Origin: CAYRGC01 sp964601225
GTDB lineage: Bacteria > Patescibacteriota > Gracilibacteria > Peribacterales > Peribacteraceae
Direction: 5' to 3'
Assembly (NCBI GenBank): GCA_964601225.1
Contig: CAZRMM010000008.1
Coordinates: forward strand, 16,030-80,029
Length of the DNA: 64,000 nt
Within the stretch, counting starts at the first letter, position 1; each line of letters starts with the position of its first letter. Made by a program: the position numbers and the translations under genes. Below, piece by piece: positions 34,650 through 43,996 of the stretch. The notes beneath the pieces were generated by a model that made no database searches, was not told where the DNA came from, and saw only the letters and a program-made list of their open reading frames with translations.

Positions 34650-35123
34650 ATGACCGATACCGCGATGTTCGGCGCAGGATGTTTCTGGGGCGTTGAAGAA
34701 ACTTTTCGGCAGGTGCCGGGCGTCGTCGACGCCGTCGTGGGGTACGCGGGCGGCAACACTCCGAATCCGACCTACGAACAAGTCTGTTCCGATGCCACGG
34801 GTCATGCGGAAGTGGTGCGTGTCACCTTCGATCCATCGGTTGTGTCGTACGGCGCGCTGCTCGATGTCTTCTGGGCTTCGCACAATCCGACGCTCGTGAA
34901 CCGACAGGGGCCGGATATCGGTTCGCAGTATCGTTCCGTGATTTTCACTTTTTCACCCGAACAGCAACGGATCGCCGAAGCGTCGAAGGCGAAACTCGAC
35001 CGGAGCGGAAAATGGAAGGAGCCGATCGCGACCGAAATCGTTCCGGAGAAACCGTTCACGAAGGCCGAGGAATACCATCAGCAGTATCTCCGAAAGCACG
35101 GGCGTTCTTCCTGTCATTGGTGA
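34650..35123 (+). CDS. msrA: peptide methionine sulfoxide reductase MsrA
   Basis: About 157 residues. It has the catalytic GCFWGVEETF motif, GYAGG, the GHAEVVRVTFDP strand, QYRSVIF, and a resolving Cys in the C-terminal SSCHW. It reduces methionine-S-sulfoxide in proteins at the expense of thioredoxin. No signal peptide, so cytoplasmic. A GTG three bases earlier is an alternative start. Confidence 0.96.
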   Translation: MTDTAMFGAGCFWGVEETFRQVPGVVDAVVGYAGGNTPNPTYEQVCSDATGHAEVVRVTFDPSVVSYGALLDVFWASHNPTLVNRQGPDIGSQYRSVIFTFSPEQQRIAEASKAKLDRSGKWKEPIATEIVPEKPFTKAEEYHQQYLRKHGRSSCHW

Positions 35124-35147
35124 CGCGCCGGAACGGGGGTGCGGTGA

Positions 35148-36911
35148 TCAACTGACGCGCTTGTCATGGAGGAGCATTTCCACCGCGTGTTCCATCGACC
35201 CGGCTCGAACGATCTCGCCGTCGTTGACGAAAAAAATCTCATCGGCTGCCTCGATGGTATTGAGGCGGTGGGCGATGATCACCTTCGTGGTTTCTCTCGG
35301 GAGTTTTCGGAGAATGTCTTCAAGCAACTGTTCCGTAACCGTATCGATATTGGCAGTGGCTTCGTCGAGAATGAGGAGTGCGGGATCGCGCAGGACGACT
35401 CGCATGAATGCGATGAGTTGCCGCTGGCCGAGGCTCATGCCAGTTCCGTTCCCGTTGACCGGGGCGGAAAGACCTTGGTCAAACCGTTGCAGCAGAGCAT
35501 CGAGACCATGTGACGAGAAAACGGCGGCCAGCTGTTCGTCCGTGTGATTTCCGTAGCGATCGTTTCCGTACAGGATATTTTCTCGCACCGTTCCCGTAAA
35601 CAGAAACGGTTCTTGAAGAATGAAACCGATGCGTCGAACGCGATCGCCCGGCTCGAAAGATCGGATGTCTTTTCCCTCGAGGAATACGCGTCCTTCCGTC
35701 GCGTCGTAAAGACGCGCCATGACCGACGCCGTGGTGGTCTTGCCGCCGCCCGTCGGTCCGACGAGCGCGTAGGTTTTGCCCGGTTCGAGCGCGAAGGAGA
35801 CGTCGTGAAGCACCTCCTTGCCGTCGGGGTAGCGGAAGTTCACGTCGCGGAACTCCAGGAGCGCGCCCGCGGCGCCTTTCTCGGCCGACGCGACGATCGT
35901 CATGTCGTTTTCCAGCGAGAGGATCGCCTCGATGCGATCCCAGGCGGCCATTGCCGTTTGAAAAGAGGACCAGAGGTTGGCCATCTGGCGGAGCGGGTCG
36001 TAGAAGCGGAGCACGTATGCGACGAAGCTGATGAGGAGTCCCACGGAGAACTGTCCCGCGGCAATCAGCGCGATGCCGTATCCAAGAACGATCAGTTGCG
36101 CCATTTGCGAACCGAATCCGTAGACCGGGATGAAAACGTTCGACGCAAGACCGGCCGAGACGGATGCCCGGAAGTTCTCGTCATTGACTTCGGAGAAGCG
36201 CGTGCGGAAGTAATCGCGGCGATCGAAGGCCACCACGGCGCGGAAATTCTCCAGGCTCTCCGAGATTTCGGCCGAGAGGTCTCCGGTGCTCTTCAGGCTC
36301 ATGGCGTTTCGGCGACGTACCCACCCCGAGACGCACTGCGTGAAGACGAGAATCGCTGCGGCGGGAGCCAGCGCGGCGGCGCCGAGCCTGGGGTTGATGC
36401 TCAGCAGAAACGCTCCGGCGCCGAGGATGACGAACAAGTTTGCGACGAACTGCACCAGCGCCTGCGAGAAGAATTGATTCAGCTTGTCGGTATCGCTGTT
36501 GATTCGTGAAATGAGGTCTCCCGCTTTGTTTTGGTTGAAGAACGCGATGGGCAGCTCCTGCAGCTTTTTAAAAACCGCATTACGCAAGGTAAAGAGGACG
36601 CTTTGCCCGACCGTTCCCATCAGCATCGTCTGCGCGTAGGAGGCTCCGAGCGAGACGATATAGAGAATGAAGAGGACGAAGGACCAGGCGATGACTCCCC
36701 CGTACCGGCCGTTCACGACATACGTGTCGATGGCGTGTCCCACGATGGCGGGACCGGCGAGTGTCGCGGCGGTATTGGCCAACATGGCGCAGAGCGCGAG
36801 CAGAAGCGTCATGCGCCTGTTCTTCAGGAACGGCATGAGGCGGCGCGCAGCTCCCAGCGGGGAGCTTTTTCTATCCTTTTTGCCGGTGGGGTCGATGAGC
36901 TTGTAGTTCAC
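35148..36911 (-). CDS. ABC exporter subunit with a canonical catalytic site
   Basis: 587 residues: six membrane helices (about 35-310), then a nucleotide-binding domain with Walker A GPTGGGKTT, Q-loop FILQEPFLF, signature MSLGQRQLI, Walker B LLILDEATANID and H-loop IIAHRLNT. The catalytic Glu and His are present, while the signature deviates from LSGGQ. Its GTG start overlaps the upstream ABC gene's stop (GTGA). With that partner it forms a heterodimeric type IV exporter (BmrCD or TM287/288 kind) for drugs, lipids or peptides. Confidence 0.93.
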   Translation of the reverse strand: MNYKLIDPTGKKDRKSSPLGAARRLMPFLKNRRMTLLLALCAMLANTAATLAGPAIVGHAIDTYVVNGRYGGVIAWSFVLFILYIVSLGASYAQTMLMGTVGQSVLFTLRNAVFKKLQELPIAFFNQNKAGDLISRINSDTDKLNQFFSQALVQFVANLFVILGAGAFLLSINPRLGAAALAPAAAILVFTQCVSGWVRRRNAMSLKSTGDLSAEISESLENFRAVVAFDRRDYFRTRFSEVNDENFRASVSAGLASNVFIPVYGFGSQMAQLIVLGYGIALIAAGQFSVGLLISFVAYVLRFYDPLRQMANLWSSFQTAMAAWDRIEAILSLENDMTIVASAEKGAAGALLEFRDVNFRYPDGKEVLHDVSFALEPGKTYALVGPTGGGKTTTASVMARLYDATEGRVFLEGKDIRSFEPGDRVRRIGFILQEPFLFTGTVRENILYGNDRYGNHTDEQLAAVFSSHGLDALLQRFDQGLSAPVNGNGTGMSLGQRQLIAFMRVVLRDPALLILDEATANIDTVTEQLLEDILRKLPRETTKVIIAHRLNTIEAADEIFFVNDGEIVRAGSMEHAVEMLLHDKRVS

Positions 36912-38698
36912 GGTTGAGACTCGAAATGATTGGTACTGCGTTGAGACTGGGCAATCTGCGCGTATTCCGGCGATCGGTGAAGGAGGTCGGCATGCTTGCC
37001 TTCGCCGATGAGTTCCCCTTCCATCAGGAGAAGGATACGGTCGAATTTTTCGGCGGAGGCCACTTTTTGCGTCACGGAGACGAGCGTGAGGTTCGGATAG
37101 TTTTGGAAGACGTTCTCGAGGATTTTTTGTTCAGTCCGGGCGTCGACGCGCGCCGTGAAGTCGTCGAGCAAAAGGATTCGCGGGTTCAGCGCCAACGCGC
37201 GCGCGAGCATGACGCGCTGCTTCTGTCCGCCCGAAAGGCTCGTGCCGCGCTCGGAGACGACGGTGTCGAGCCCCTGCGGCAGCGTGTCGACGAAGTCCTT
37301 GAGCTCGGCGGTCTCGATCGCTTTCGTCAGATCTTCGTCCGTCACGCCCTCGGCGAAGGCGATGTTCTCCCGGAGCGTCATGTGGAAGAGGATGCTGTCT
37401 TGGAACACGAAGCCCACCTGGCGGTGAAGGCTTTTGGGGTCGTATTCCTCGATGGGGCGGCCGTCGAGGAGCACCGTGCCGGACGTGGGACGTATGAGAC
37501 CGATGAGAAGGGACAAAAACTGCGTTTTGCCGGCTGCCGTGGGGCCGATGATGGCGGTCTTCGTGGCTCCCGGAAGGGCGAACGAGACGTTCCTGAGAGC
37601 CGCCCTCTCGCCGAAACTGAGCGTCACGTCCCGGAACGCGATGTCGCCGGTGAGGTTCGCGGGAACCGTTCCCTTGCGTTCCTCGTCCGGGGCGTCGAGC
37701 ACCTGCTTCACGCGTTGGTAGGAGGCGGTGGCCCGGGCAATGACTCCGCTCATGAATCCGATCATGATGATCGGAAAAATGAGGATGGTGACGTAGCTGT
37801 TGAATGCGGTGAAGTTGCCGAGCGAAAGCGATCCCGAAATGACGAATCTGCCCCCCAAAGCAAGAATCGCCAAAACCGCAAGGTTGGAAACGAACGTGAT
37901 GATCGGGATCATCGATGCGAAGAGCCGGAGGATCCGCATGCCCAGATCCCGAGCGTCTGCGTTGGCCGCGCCGAATTTCTCGTATTCGAGTTTTTCCGAA
38001 TGAAGAACGCGGATGAGGGCGGAGCCGAGGATGCTCTCGTTGATCACTTTGTTGAGACGGTCGATGACTCCCTGCGCCTGCAGAAAGAGTACGCGGACTT
38101 TTTTGAAGACCACGAAGAACGTACCGCCGATGAGCGGGATGATCGTAAGGACGACGAGCGCGAGCTTCCAGTGCAAGAGAAGCAAGAGCACGCTCGCGCC
38201 GATGATGACGAACAGCGACGATACGATGGTAGCCACCGCTTGGGCCACGAAGAGCTTCACGGCATCGATGTCGGACGTGAGGTTCGTGAGGAGAACGCTC
38301 GGCGTCAGCTCCTGGAGCCGGGCATTGCTCTGGCGCGAGATCTTCGCGGCCAAAGCGTTCCGGAGATCCTTCGCCGCGAGCTCGGACACGTACGTCTGAA
38401 CGGCGTTCTGTCCGTAGAGGAAAATGAAGATCGCTGTCGAGAGCGCGAGGAACTCCGCCGTAACGGTTCCCAGTGAAAACGTTCCCGCGGAAAACGAGTC
38501 GATGCTTCGGGCAACGAGCGTCGGTACCACGAGGTACAGGCCGTTCACGACGAAGGCCAGGAGCACCAGAAGCACGATCCATCGCTTGTAGGGTCCGAGA
38601 ACTTGGAACACGCTGGGACCTTTCGGGCGCGCGTGCGAACCCTTCTTCGCGTCCTTGGGATCCGCGGGGGCCGGCGGTGTGGAGGTCTTTTCCGTCAT
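36908..38698 (-). CDS. ABC exporter subunit with a degenerate catalytic site
   Basis: 596 residues with six membrane helices and a nucleotide-binding domain. Walker A is GPTAAGKTQFL and the signature is the canonical LSGGQKQR. Walker B ends LLLDDFTARVD (Asp instead of the catalytic Glu) and the H-loop reads SVTQKVAS (Gln instead of His). This is the expected pattern of the degenerate half of an asymmetric heterodimer: its good signature completes the active ATP site of the partner. ATGA overlap with marR upstream and GTGA overlap with the partner downstream. Confidence 0.93.
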   Translation of the reverse strand: MTEKTSTPPAPADPKDAKKGSHARPKGPSVFQVLGPYKRWIVLLVLLAFVVNGLYLVVPTLVARSIDSFSAGTFSLGTVTAEFLALSTAIFIFLYGQNAVQTYVSELAAKDLRNALAAKISRQSNARLQELTPSVLLTNLTSDIDAVKLFVAQAVATIVSSLFVIIGASVLLLLLHWKLALVVLTIIPLIGGTFFVVFKKVRVLFLQAQGVIDRLNKVINESILGSALIRVLHSEKLEYEKFGAANADARDLGMRILRLFASMIPIITFVSNLAVLAILALGGRFVISGSLSLGNFTAFNSYVTILIFPIIMIGFMSGVIARATASYQRVKQVLDAPDEERKGTVPANLTGDIAFRDVTLSFGERAALRNVSFALPGATKTAIIGPTAAGKTQFLSLLIGLIRPTSGTVLLDGRPIEEYDPKSLHRQVGFVFQDSILFHMTLRENIAFAEGVTDEDLTKAIETAELKDFVDTLPQGLDTVVSERGTSLSGGQKQRVMLARALALNPRILLLDDFTARVDARTEQKILENVFQNYPNLTLVSVTQKVASAEKFDRILLLMEGELIGEGKHADLLHRSPEYAQIAQSQRSTNHFESQP

Positions 38699-39129
38699 TC
38701 GATGCGGGCGATTTTTCGGTGCAGCGTCAGGAGGACGATCAGTTCCTCGTCGCTCAGTGGTTTCAAGAGCTTCGTTACGGTCCGGACTTGCTCCTTTTTC
38801 GCCTCCGTCGCCATTGCCTTTCCCTTTGCCGTGAGGGAGACGAAGACCTGTCGTCGGTCTGTCTCGCCTTCTTGGCGCACCAGGTATCCCTCGTCCACGA
38901 GTCCGTCCACGGTCTGTGTCACGGCGCTGGGGCTCATGCCGAAGCGTTCCGCGAGGTCTTTGATCGTCTGGGGTCCGTAGTGGGAAATCACCATCAACGT
39001 CGCCGTCTGCGCGCGCGTCGGGCAGTCGCCCCGCTCCCCTTTCTTCCCGGGGGCCGAGGTCATGAGCAGCCGCTTGAGCGTGCCCAAGCCCCGGAGGAAT
39101 TCGCCGACGAGCTTCTGTCGTTCATTCAT
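38695..39129 (-). CDS. MarR-family transcriptional regulator
   Basis: 144 residues with the MarR winged-helix fold: LMVISHYGPQTIKDLAERFGMSPSAVTQTVDGLVDEGYLVRQ and the wing ETDRRQVFVSLTAKGKAM. First gene of a three-gene operon with the exporter; probably represses it and responds to an exported compound. A direct repeat of CTTAATAAT immediately upstream may be its operator. Confidence 0.93.
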   Translation of the reverse strand: MNERQKLVGEFLRGLGTLKRLLMTSAPGKKGERGDCPTRAQTATLMVISHYGPQTIKDLAERFGMSPSAVTQTVDGLVDEGYLVRQEGETDRRQVFVSLTAKGKAMATEAKKEQVRTVTKLLKPLSDEELIVLLTLHRKIARIE

Positions 39130-39132
39130 CTT

Positions 39133-39157
39133 CTTAATAATGAAGGAACTTAATAAT
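39133..39157. promoter_or_regulatory. direct repeat before marR, candidate operator
   Basis: CTTAATAAT at 39133-39141 and again at 39149-39157, 16-bp period, four bases upstream of the marR ATG in otherwise GC-rich DNA. On the coding strand this reads ATTATTAAG twice and could overlap the -10 region. Confidence 0.45.
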
Positions 39158-39236
39158 ATGCAGCCGCGGGGATGGGGTCAAGGCACGCCTCAAAAAAACC
39201 GCCGCACTCCCGAATCTTGTACTCAGCAGTCCCTGC

Positions 39237-41033
39237 TCAGTTGAGCAGTTCCTGAGGGTATTCGCTGGAGTCGAACGCTTCTTCTTCATCCTCGGCGTCG
39301 TCGTCGTTCGGAATGTCGATGGCGACCGGGTCGTCGATCTCCTTACTGATGTTTTTCTGCACCAGATCGGTCTCCTCGTCCGTCAGTTCCCGAATGCGGT
39401 CCTCCGCGTTGAGGGCTGCCGCCGCCGCCCGCGGCAGCGCGAAGAAAAGATAGTGGCGATTGTCATCGTGGTCGTTGAAATGCACGAGCGCCGTCGCCGG
39501 CGTGCTGGAGCCCAGCTCGAAGAGCCCTTGGATGTCCAGTTCGTCGATGACCTGGTAGTACTCAAGGAGGCTCATCACGGAGTAGCGTCCGAAGTCGTTC
39601 GCGCACAGCGCGATCGGGTCTTCCGGATGGAAGATCTTCGAGAGCGGAACCGTGCTGGCGGGAGACGTACCGGCTTCCGTACCGGGGCCGTGCACGAACG
39701 CGCCGCACGTGGCGACGGCGGGCTGCTGATTCTCGTCGGTCCATCGAAAAGTCTTTTTCATGGCGATTCCGCGCGTCGCTCCGGGGCACGCGCGGATGGC
39801 GATGACTTCGGCTTTTTTTTTGTTCTTTTGCCACTGAATGACGTTGGGATTCGGTCCGGTGACGAGCGGGAGCGTTTCGTTCAATTGCAACAGATCGTCT
39901 CCCGGTCGACGCTTGAAGAGTTCCGTCTGCTGGAGAAGGAGGGCGATTTCCCGCAACTCCATGCCGAAACGCAAGAGGAAGTGCGTGATCAGGCGGAAGT
40001 CGTTGACCGTATGCGACCGCAGATGATCCGCCTTGTTGAGGGCTTGCTGCAGCCTCTGATATATCTGGTAGAACTCCCTCTCAAAATCCGCCCAGAATTT
40101 CGATCTTTTTTCGACGACTGCCCCGCGCTCGCCGATGTCCAAGTGCTGATGGGAGCGGAACATCGCGGGGAACCGCTGCCGAAGGAAGGAGAGCATCACC
40201 CGCTCTCCGATTTCGTACATCACTCTGCCCTGGGCATGATTGCCGACGTCGTTGTCTTTGAGAGTGGGATCGATATTGGCGAAGTCGGCACTGAGAACAC
40301 GGACGATTTCGCAGAGATAGAGGATGAACAGGCGGGTGTCCTCGCGATCCTGCTCGTTGAGAGTCGTTCCTTCCCCTTGGGTTCCTCCCGGCGTTCGCGG
40401 TACGTACTGGATGTTTTTCCAAAAGGCCTCGGCGCGCGGGCTCTGCTCCAGCATGAGATCCGTGAATCCTTCTGTGAACTTGAGAGCTTCTGGGTCGAAG
40501 CGACATCGCTCTGCCAATTCCTCCTCCGTCAGCAGCGTGTCGTCTTCCCGTCGCGGCAAAAAGGTCTTGCAGTAATTGACGAGTTCTTCCGCGCCGTAGT
40601 GGATGTTTCTCCCCTCCGGCTTGCGAAGGGTTTGCTGCATGCGGGCGGAGGCCCTGCGGTAGCCGAGATCCGCGTCCGAGCCGAAAAGGTCTTTCCGCTC
40701 CGGATATTCGGGTTCAAGCGCGGCCTCTCTCAAGAGGCGGGGGAGAGATCGGTCGAACGGCACGATATGTCCTAGGAGAATTTGAAGATTGACTCGTGCC
40801 TGTGCATTCATCGATCGGAGAATGGCCGCAAGTTCCGCCGAGTCGGCGAGCGTGATGAAGATTTCGATCCCCTTTCCCTCCTGCGCAGGAGCCATGCACT
40901 GCGCAAAGCGCGTGACGAACTCCTTTGCTATTGCGGCGACATTCTGCGGAAAACGTGCATCGATTACTTGATGCAGCATTTCCAGTTTGCCTTTGTATGG
41001 GTGATTCTCGGGAACCATTGGTCCGACATTCAA
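39237..41033 (-). CDS. 598-residue protein of unknown function
   Basis: Soluble, no signal peptide or membrane segment, not recognised. About residues 1-390 are largely helical. Residues 390-540 are mixed alpha/beta (VIAIRACPGATRGIAMKKTF; VHFNDHDDNRHYLFFALPR), and the C-terminal about 45 residues are strongly acidic (IPNDDDAEDEEEAFD). The acidic tail suggests interaction with a basic partner or nucleic-acid mimicry, but this is speculation. Single gene between the marR operon and divergent mltG. Confidence 0.7.
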   Translation of the reverse strand: MNVGPMVPENHPYKGKLEMLHQVIDARFPQNVAAIAKEFVTRFAQCMAPAQEGKGIEIFITLADSAELAAILRSMNAQARVNLQILLGHIVPFDRSLPRLLREAALEPEYPERKDLFGSDADLGYRRASARMQQTLRKPEGRNIHYGAEELVNYCKTFLPRREDDTLLTEEELAERCRFDPEALKFTEGFTDLMLEQSPRAEAFWKNIQYVPRTPGGTQGEGTTLNEQDREDTRLFILYLCEIVRVLSADFANIDPTLKDNDVGNHAQGRVMYEIGERVMLSFLRQRFPAMFRSHQHLDIGERGAVVEKRSKFWADFEREFYQIYQRLQQALNKADHLRSHTVNDFRLITHFLLRFGMELREIALLLQQTELFKRRPGDDLLQLNETLPLVTGPNPNVIQWQKNKKKAEVIAIRACPGATRGIAMKKTFRWTDENQQPAVATCGAFVHGPGTEAGTSPASTVPLSKIFHPEDPIALCANDFGRYSVMSLLEYYQVIDELDIQGLFELGSSTPATALVHFNDHDDNRHYLFFALPRAAAAALNAEDRIRELTDEETDLVQKNISKEIDDPVAIDIPNDDDAEDEEEAFDSSEYPQELLN

Positions 41034-41099
41034 ACATCACTTGAGAAATAGTCAAGCATTCTCCCGTCGCTCGGTGTCGGTACCATTCGTCACAGCGTC

Positions 41100-42086
41100 A
41101 TGCGCCGCCGTTCTCCCCGCAGCAAGGCTCCGCTCATCATCGCGATCAGCGTGATCGGATTGATACTGCTGAGCCTCCGCGCGTGCTCGAGCCTGCCGGT
41201 GGATGCCGAGACGGCCTCGGTCTTCGTCGTGAGCCGCGCTGCCGAGACTGCCGCCATCAAGGAGAAGCTTCTGAGTCAGGACTACGCCCAGGGCCGACCG
41301 CTCCTCGGAATCTCCATGCTTCTCCACGGCGGGTACGGCCGCATCGTTCCGGGCGGGTATCGCCTCAACGACACCATGACCTCGTGGCAGATGGCGGGGC
41401 TCCTCACCTCCGATCCCCCGCTCCACTGGATCACGATCCCGGAGGGGCTCCGCCGCGAGCAGGTCGCCGACCGTTTGCAGGAAGCCTTCACGTGGGACGA
41501 TTCCGAGCGCGACGCGTTCCTCCTCGCCGATGTCCCGCATCCCTACGACCTCGTGGACGGGTTCTATTTCCCGGATACTTATCTCATCCCGACGGACGAG
41601 ATCCCCGCGGAAGTCGCCAAGCGCTTCGTGAACCGCTTCAACGAGAACTTCGATCCCCTGCTCCCCGAACTCCGCGCGCAGAACATCCGGTACAACACCG
41701 CGATCAAGCTCGCGTCCATCATCCAGCGCGAGGCGGGCGGCAAAGCGGACATGCCGCTCATCGCGGGCGTGCTCTGGAACCGGCTCCTCCAGAAGATGAA
41801 GCTGGAAGTGGATGCCACGCTCCAATTCATGCGAGGAGACGAGGGCTCCGGCTACTGGGCGCCGATCGATGTCTCGCTCAAGCAGGTCGACTCGCCGTAT
41901 AACACGTATAGGTACGAAGGCCTCCCGCCGCAGCCGATTTCGAACCCCGGCCTCGATGCCATCAACGCGGTGATCCACCCGGAGGAGACGGAGTGCCTCT
42001 TCTACCTCCACGACAACAACCGGCAGATCCACTGCTCCAAGACGTACGAGGAGCATTTGAGGAATATTGATGTGTATCTCAAATAA
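41100..42086 (+). CDS. mltG: endolytic murein transglycosylase MltG
   Basis: A 328-residue YceG-like protein. One N-terminal membrane helix (about 10-28), a LysM-like first domain, then the catalytic domain: DGFYFPDTYLIP, LASIIQREAGG (catalytic Glu at about residue 211), VDATLQFM, and DSPYNTYRYEGLPPQPISNPG. The enzyme cleaves nascent glycan strands and is thought to set their length, matching the other wall genes in this window. Confidence 0.95.
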   Translation: MRRRSPRSKAPLIIAISVIGLILLSLRACSSLPVDAETASVFVVSRAAETAAIKEKLLSQDYAQGRPLLGISMLLHGGYGRIVPGGYRLNDTMTSWQMAGLLTSDPPLHWITIPEGLRREQVADRLQEAFTWDDSERDAFLLADVPHPYDLVDGFYFPDTYLIPTDEIPAEVAKRFVNRFNENFDPLLPELRAQNIRYNTAIKLASIIQREAGGKADMPLIAGVLWNRLLQKMKLEVDATLQFMRGDEGSGYWAPIDVSLKQVDSPYNTYRYEGLPPQPISNPGLDAINAVIHPEETECLFYLHDNNRQIHCSKTYEEHLRNIDVYLK

Positions 42087-42093
42087 AAGTTAT

Positions 42094-42933
42094 TCAGAAC
42101 GGAATTACTGGCTTTTTTTCGATTGAGCCACCCGAGTAAACAATTTTTGCATTAACTATTTTCCCAAATCCGGGAGTACTCGTGTAGAAACCTATATAAA
42201 TAAGCTTGTTGTTACTCGATGCAGTGTTTATTAATTCAAGTAAGTTGAGCGAAGTGTCAGATTCCTTAATGCAATGATTTTTGTTCGCAAGTGGCAGCGG
42301 CAAGCTTAAATCAAAATCAAGTCTTCGATTCTGACCAAGGAAAAATACCCCGCCATAATCTAGAGCATGACTAGTATTTAAATGATCAGAGCAATCCCCG
42401 ATCCATTCTGCATCAAGAAAACTGCTCCATTCTTTTTCATGATGAAAAGTTTTTCGATCAATTAAGCCAACGTAAATTCCAACTGCCAAACTTTTTGGAG
42501 GAGTTTGTACGTTTGGATAATTTCCAGAAGCTACATCTATCACAAGCCGTCCCTGCTGGATTGTTCCACTTGGCGAGATAGCCGTGGCTCCAACGGACTT
42601 AAAATAATCGTATCCAGTTTTTCCAGTATGACTTTCAGTAACAAAATTTGATAAAAGAGAAAGATCTACTGATTGAACAGAGGATGAACTGAAACCAATT
42701 TGTGATTTAGAAGAATTTGATGAACTAGAAGAATTAGTCATTGAATCGCAATCAAATTCAGGATCAAGCGCTCCAGGATGATAATTGCGATCATTATCAT
42801 CACAATCACCATCAGAAACTAGCCAACCGTCACCATCCTTATCAACTTCGTTAGGATGTAATAAGGTGCATGCACTGAAACTACTGGCAATTAGAAGCAA
42901 CAGAATCGCCTTTGTTGGCACACAGGATTTCAT
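42094..42933 (-). CDS. lipoprotein with a calcium-binding-type repeat
   Basis: 279 residues. Signal peptide with lipobox FSAC (near residue 21), then DKDGDGWLVSDGDCDDNDRN, matching the MopE/thrombospondin-type metal-binding motif, a Ser/Asn linker, and a beta-rich domain of about 190 residues. The gene is strikingly AT-rich beside its neighbours, so recent transfer is likely. Its ATG overlaps the upstream gene's stop (ATGA). Confidence 0.7.
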   Translation of the reverse strand: MKSCVPTKAILLLLIASSFSACTLLHPNEVDKDGDGWLVSDGDCDDNDRNYHPGALDPEFDCDSMTNSSSSSNSSKSQIGFSSSSVQSVDLSLLSNFVTESHTGKTGYDYFKSVGATAISPSGTIQQGRLVIDVASGNYPNVQTPPKSLAVGIYVGLIDRKTFHHEKEWSSFLDAEWIGDCSDHLNTSHALDYGGVFFLGQNRRLDFDLSLPLPLANKNHCIKESDTSLNLLELINTASSNNKLIYIGFYTSTPGFGKIVNAKIVYSGGSIEKKPVIPF

Positions 42934-43955
42934 TGTGCTGGAAGGATAATTTTAAGGTGATTTCTGAATGAGTCACTAGTAAACAGTCGGACTGACTCGC
43001 CGACACTTACCTGCCAATAGGCATCTACTTCTGAAGTCTTCGAATCGTTCATAAACTTAATAATTCGCTCAACCAATTCATTTGGCAGCCAGCAGTTCAT
43101 CCAGACTCTTTCAGAAAGTGAAGCATCATTCCCCAATTCTCGAGGGCATTGAAAGGAAATAACCTCACCACCCGAAGGCGACATCAAATTTAAATTCAAA
43201 GTGTAGCTCTGTATTTCTCGACGATTATTAAATCTAAAATTTTGCCATTTAAATACTGGTGGATTTGGTACTACACCTCCTGAGCCTAAGCGAATTTCCC
43301 AAACTGATCTTGCAGACGCTTTTCTGTCATCCTGTGTTGGATTTATGAAAGATGGTACCTGTGTAAATTCATAGGCCAATTCATCACCTTCCGTTCTCTC
43401 TATCTCATCAAAACATCCATCTCCATCTGTATCAGATGGCAATTTGTCAGACTTTAACTCATAACCTTGTTGCAACCATTTTATAACACAGCCATCAATA
43501 AGATTTGCTTGGCTTAATTGATCTGAGTTTGATTTTGAATCAACGGTCCAAGGATTAAGACCATATGCGATTTCTTCAAAATTCCGGATTCCGTTCCTGT
43601 CTGAATCCCCAAATAAAAAATGAACAAAAATACAAATAAAAATGATTGTTCCAAGAATTAGGAAGAAACAAGTGCCTTGAAAATTGTGTTCCTGCCCCTT
43701 TGAAAGAATATCTATGGCAACTAATCCAGCAACCAAGACTCCAATTACTTTAAGAAAAATATATACAACTGGCCATGTTTCTAATTCCAAGCTTGAAAAT
43801 GAATAAATAAGTATCCAAATAGCAGCACTGACAATAAAGAGTTTGCCAATCCTTTCTTGCAGCCACGGTTTTATTGTCTCATTGTAAAAATTTTGAATTC
43901 TCTGCATGTATTTCATAAACTGCCTCTTTTTCTTAGGCGGCTCACTAAGAGACAT
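42930..43955 (-). CDS. membrane protein with EF-hand/thrombospondin-3-like motifs
   Basis: About 341 residues. Three hydrophobic segments (about 28-45, 52-75, 88-110), then an exported region with FGDSDRNGIRNFEEIAYGLNP and PSDTDGDGCFDEIERTEGDE, both Asp-rich calcium-binding-type loops, and a beta-rich C-terminal domain. AT-rich like its partner. TATACT (43962-43967) sits six bases before the ATG, fixing the start and implying a leaderless mRNA. An upstream frame extension in GC-rich DNA is spurious. Confidence 0.7.
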   Translation of the reverse strand: MSLSEPPKKKRQFMKYMQRIQNFYNETIKPWLQERIGKLFIVSAAIWILIYSFSSLELETWPVVYIFLKVIGVLVAGLVAIDILSKGQEHNFQGTCFFLILGTIIFICIFVHFLFGDSDRNGIRNFEEIAYGLNPWTVDSKSNSDQLSQANLIDGCVIKWLQQGYELKSDKLPSDTDGDGCFDEIERTEGDELAYEFTQVPSFINPTQDDRKASARSVWEIRLGSGGVVPNPPVFKWQNFRFNNRREIQSYTLNLNLMSPSGGEVISFQCPRELGNDASLSERVWMNCWLPNELVERIIKFMNDSKTSEVDAYWQVSVGESVRLFTSDSFRNHLKIILPAQ

Positions 43956-43961
43956 GTAAAA

Positions 43962-43996
43962 AGTATAGCGATCCTTGAATAACACTCTAGTGTTAT
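43962..43996 (-). promoter_or_regulatory. promoter and palindromic operator of the AT-rich pair
   Basis: Minus-strand -10 TATACT at 43962-43967. ATAACACT-CT-AGTGTTAT (43979-43996) is an 8-bp perfect inverted repeat covering the expected -35 position, in the gap to the divergent helicase gene. Confidence 0.5.

Noticed and set aside
36914..38476. 520-codon frame antisense to the ABC exporter gene
   Set aside because: Low-complexity Arg/Glu/Asp composition typical of an antisense frame.
39453..40775. 440-codon frame antisense to the 598-residue gene
   Set aside because: Shadow; the minus frame has a clean start, varied composition and fits spacing to neighbours.
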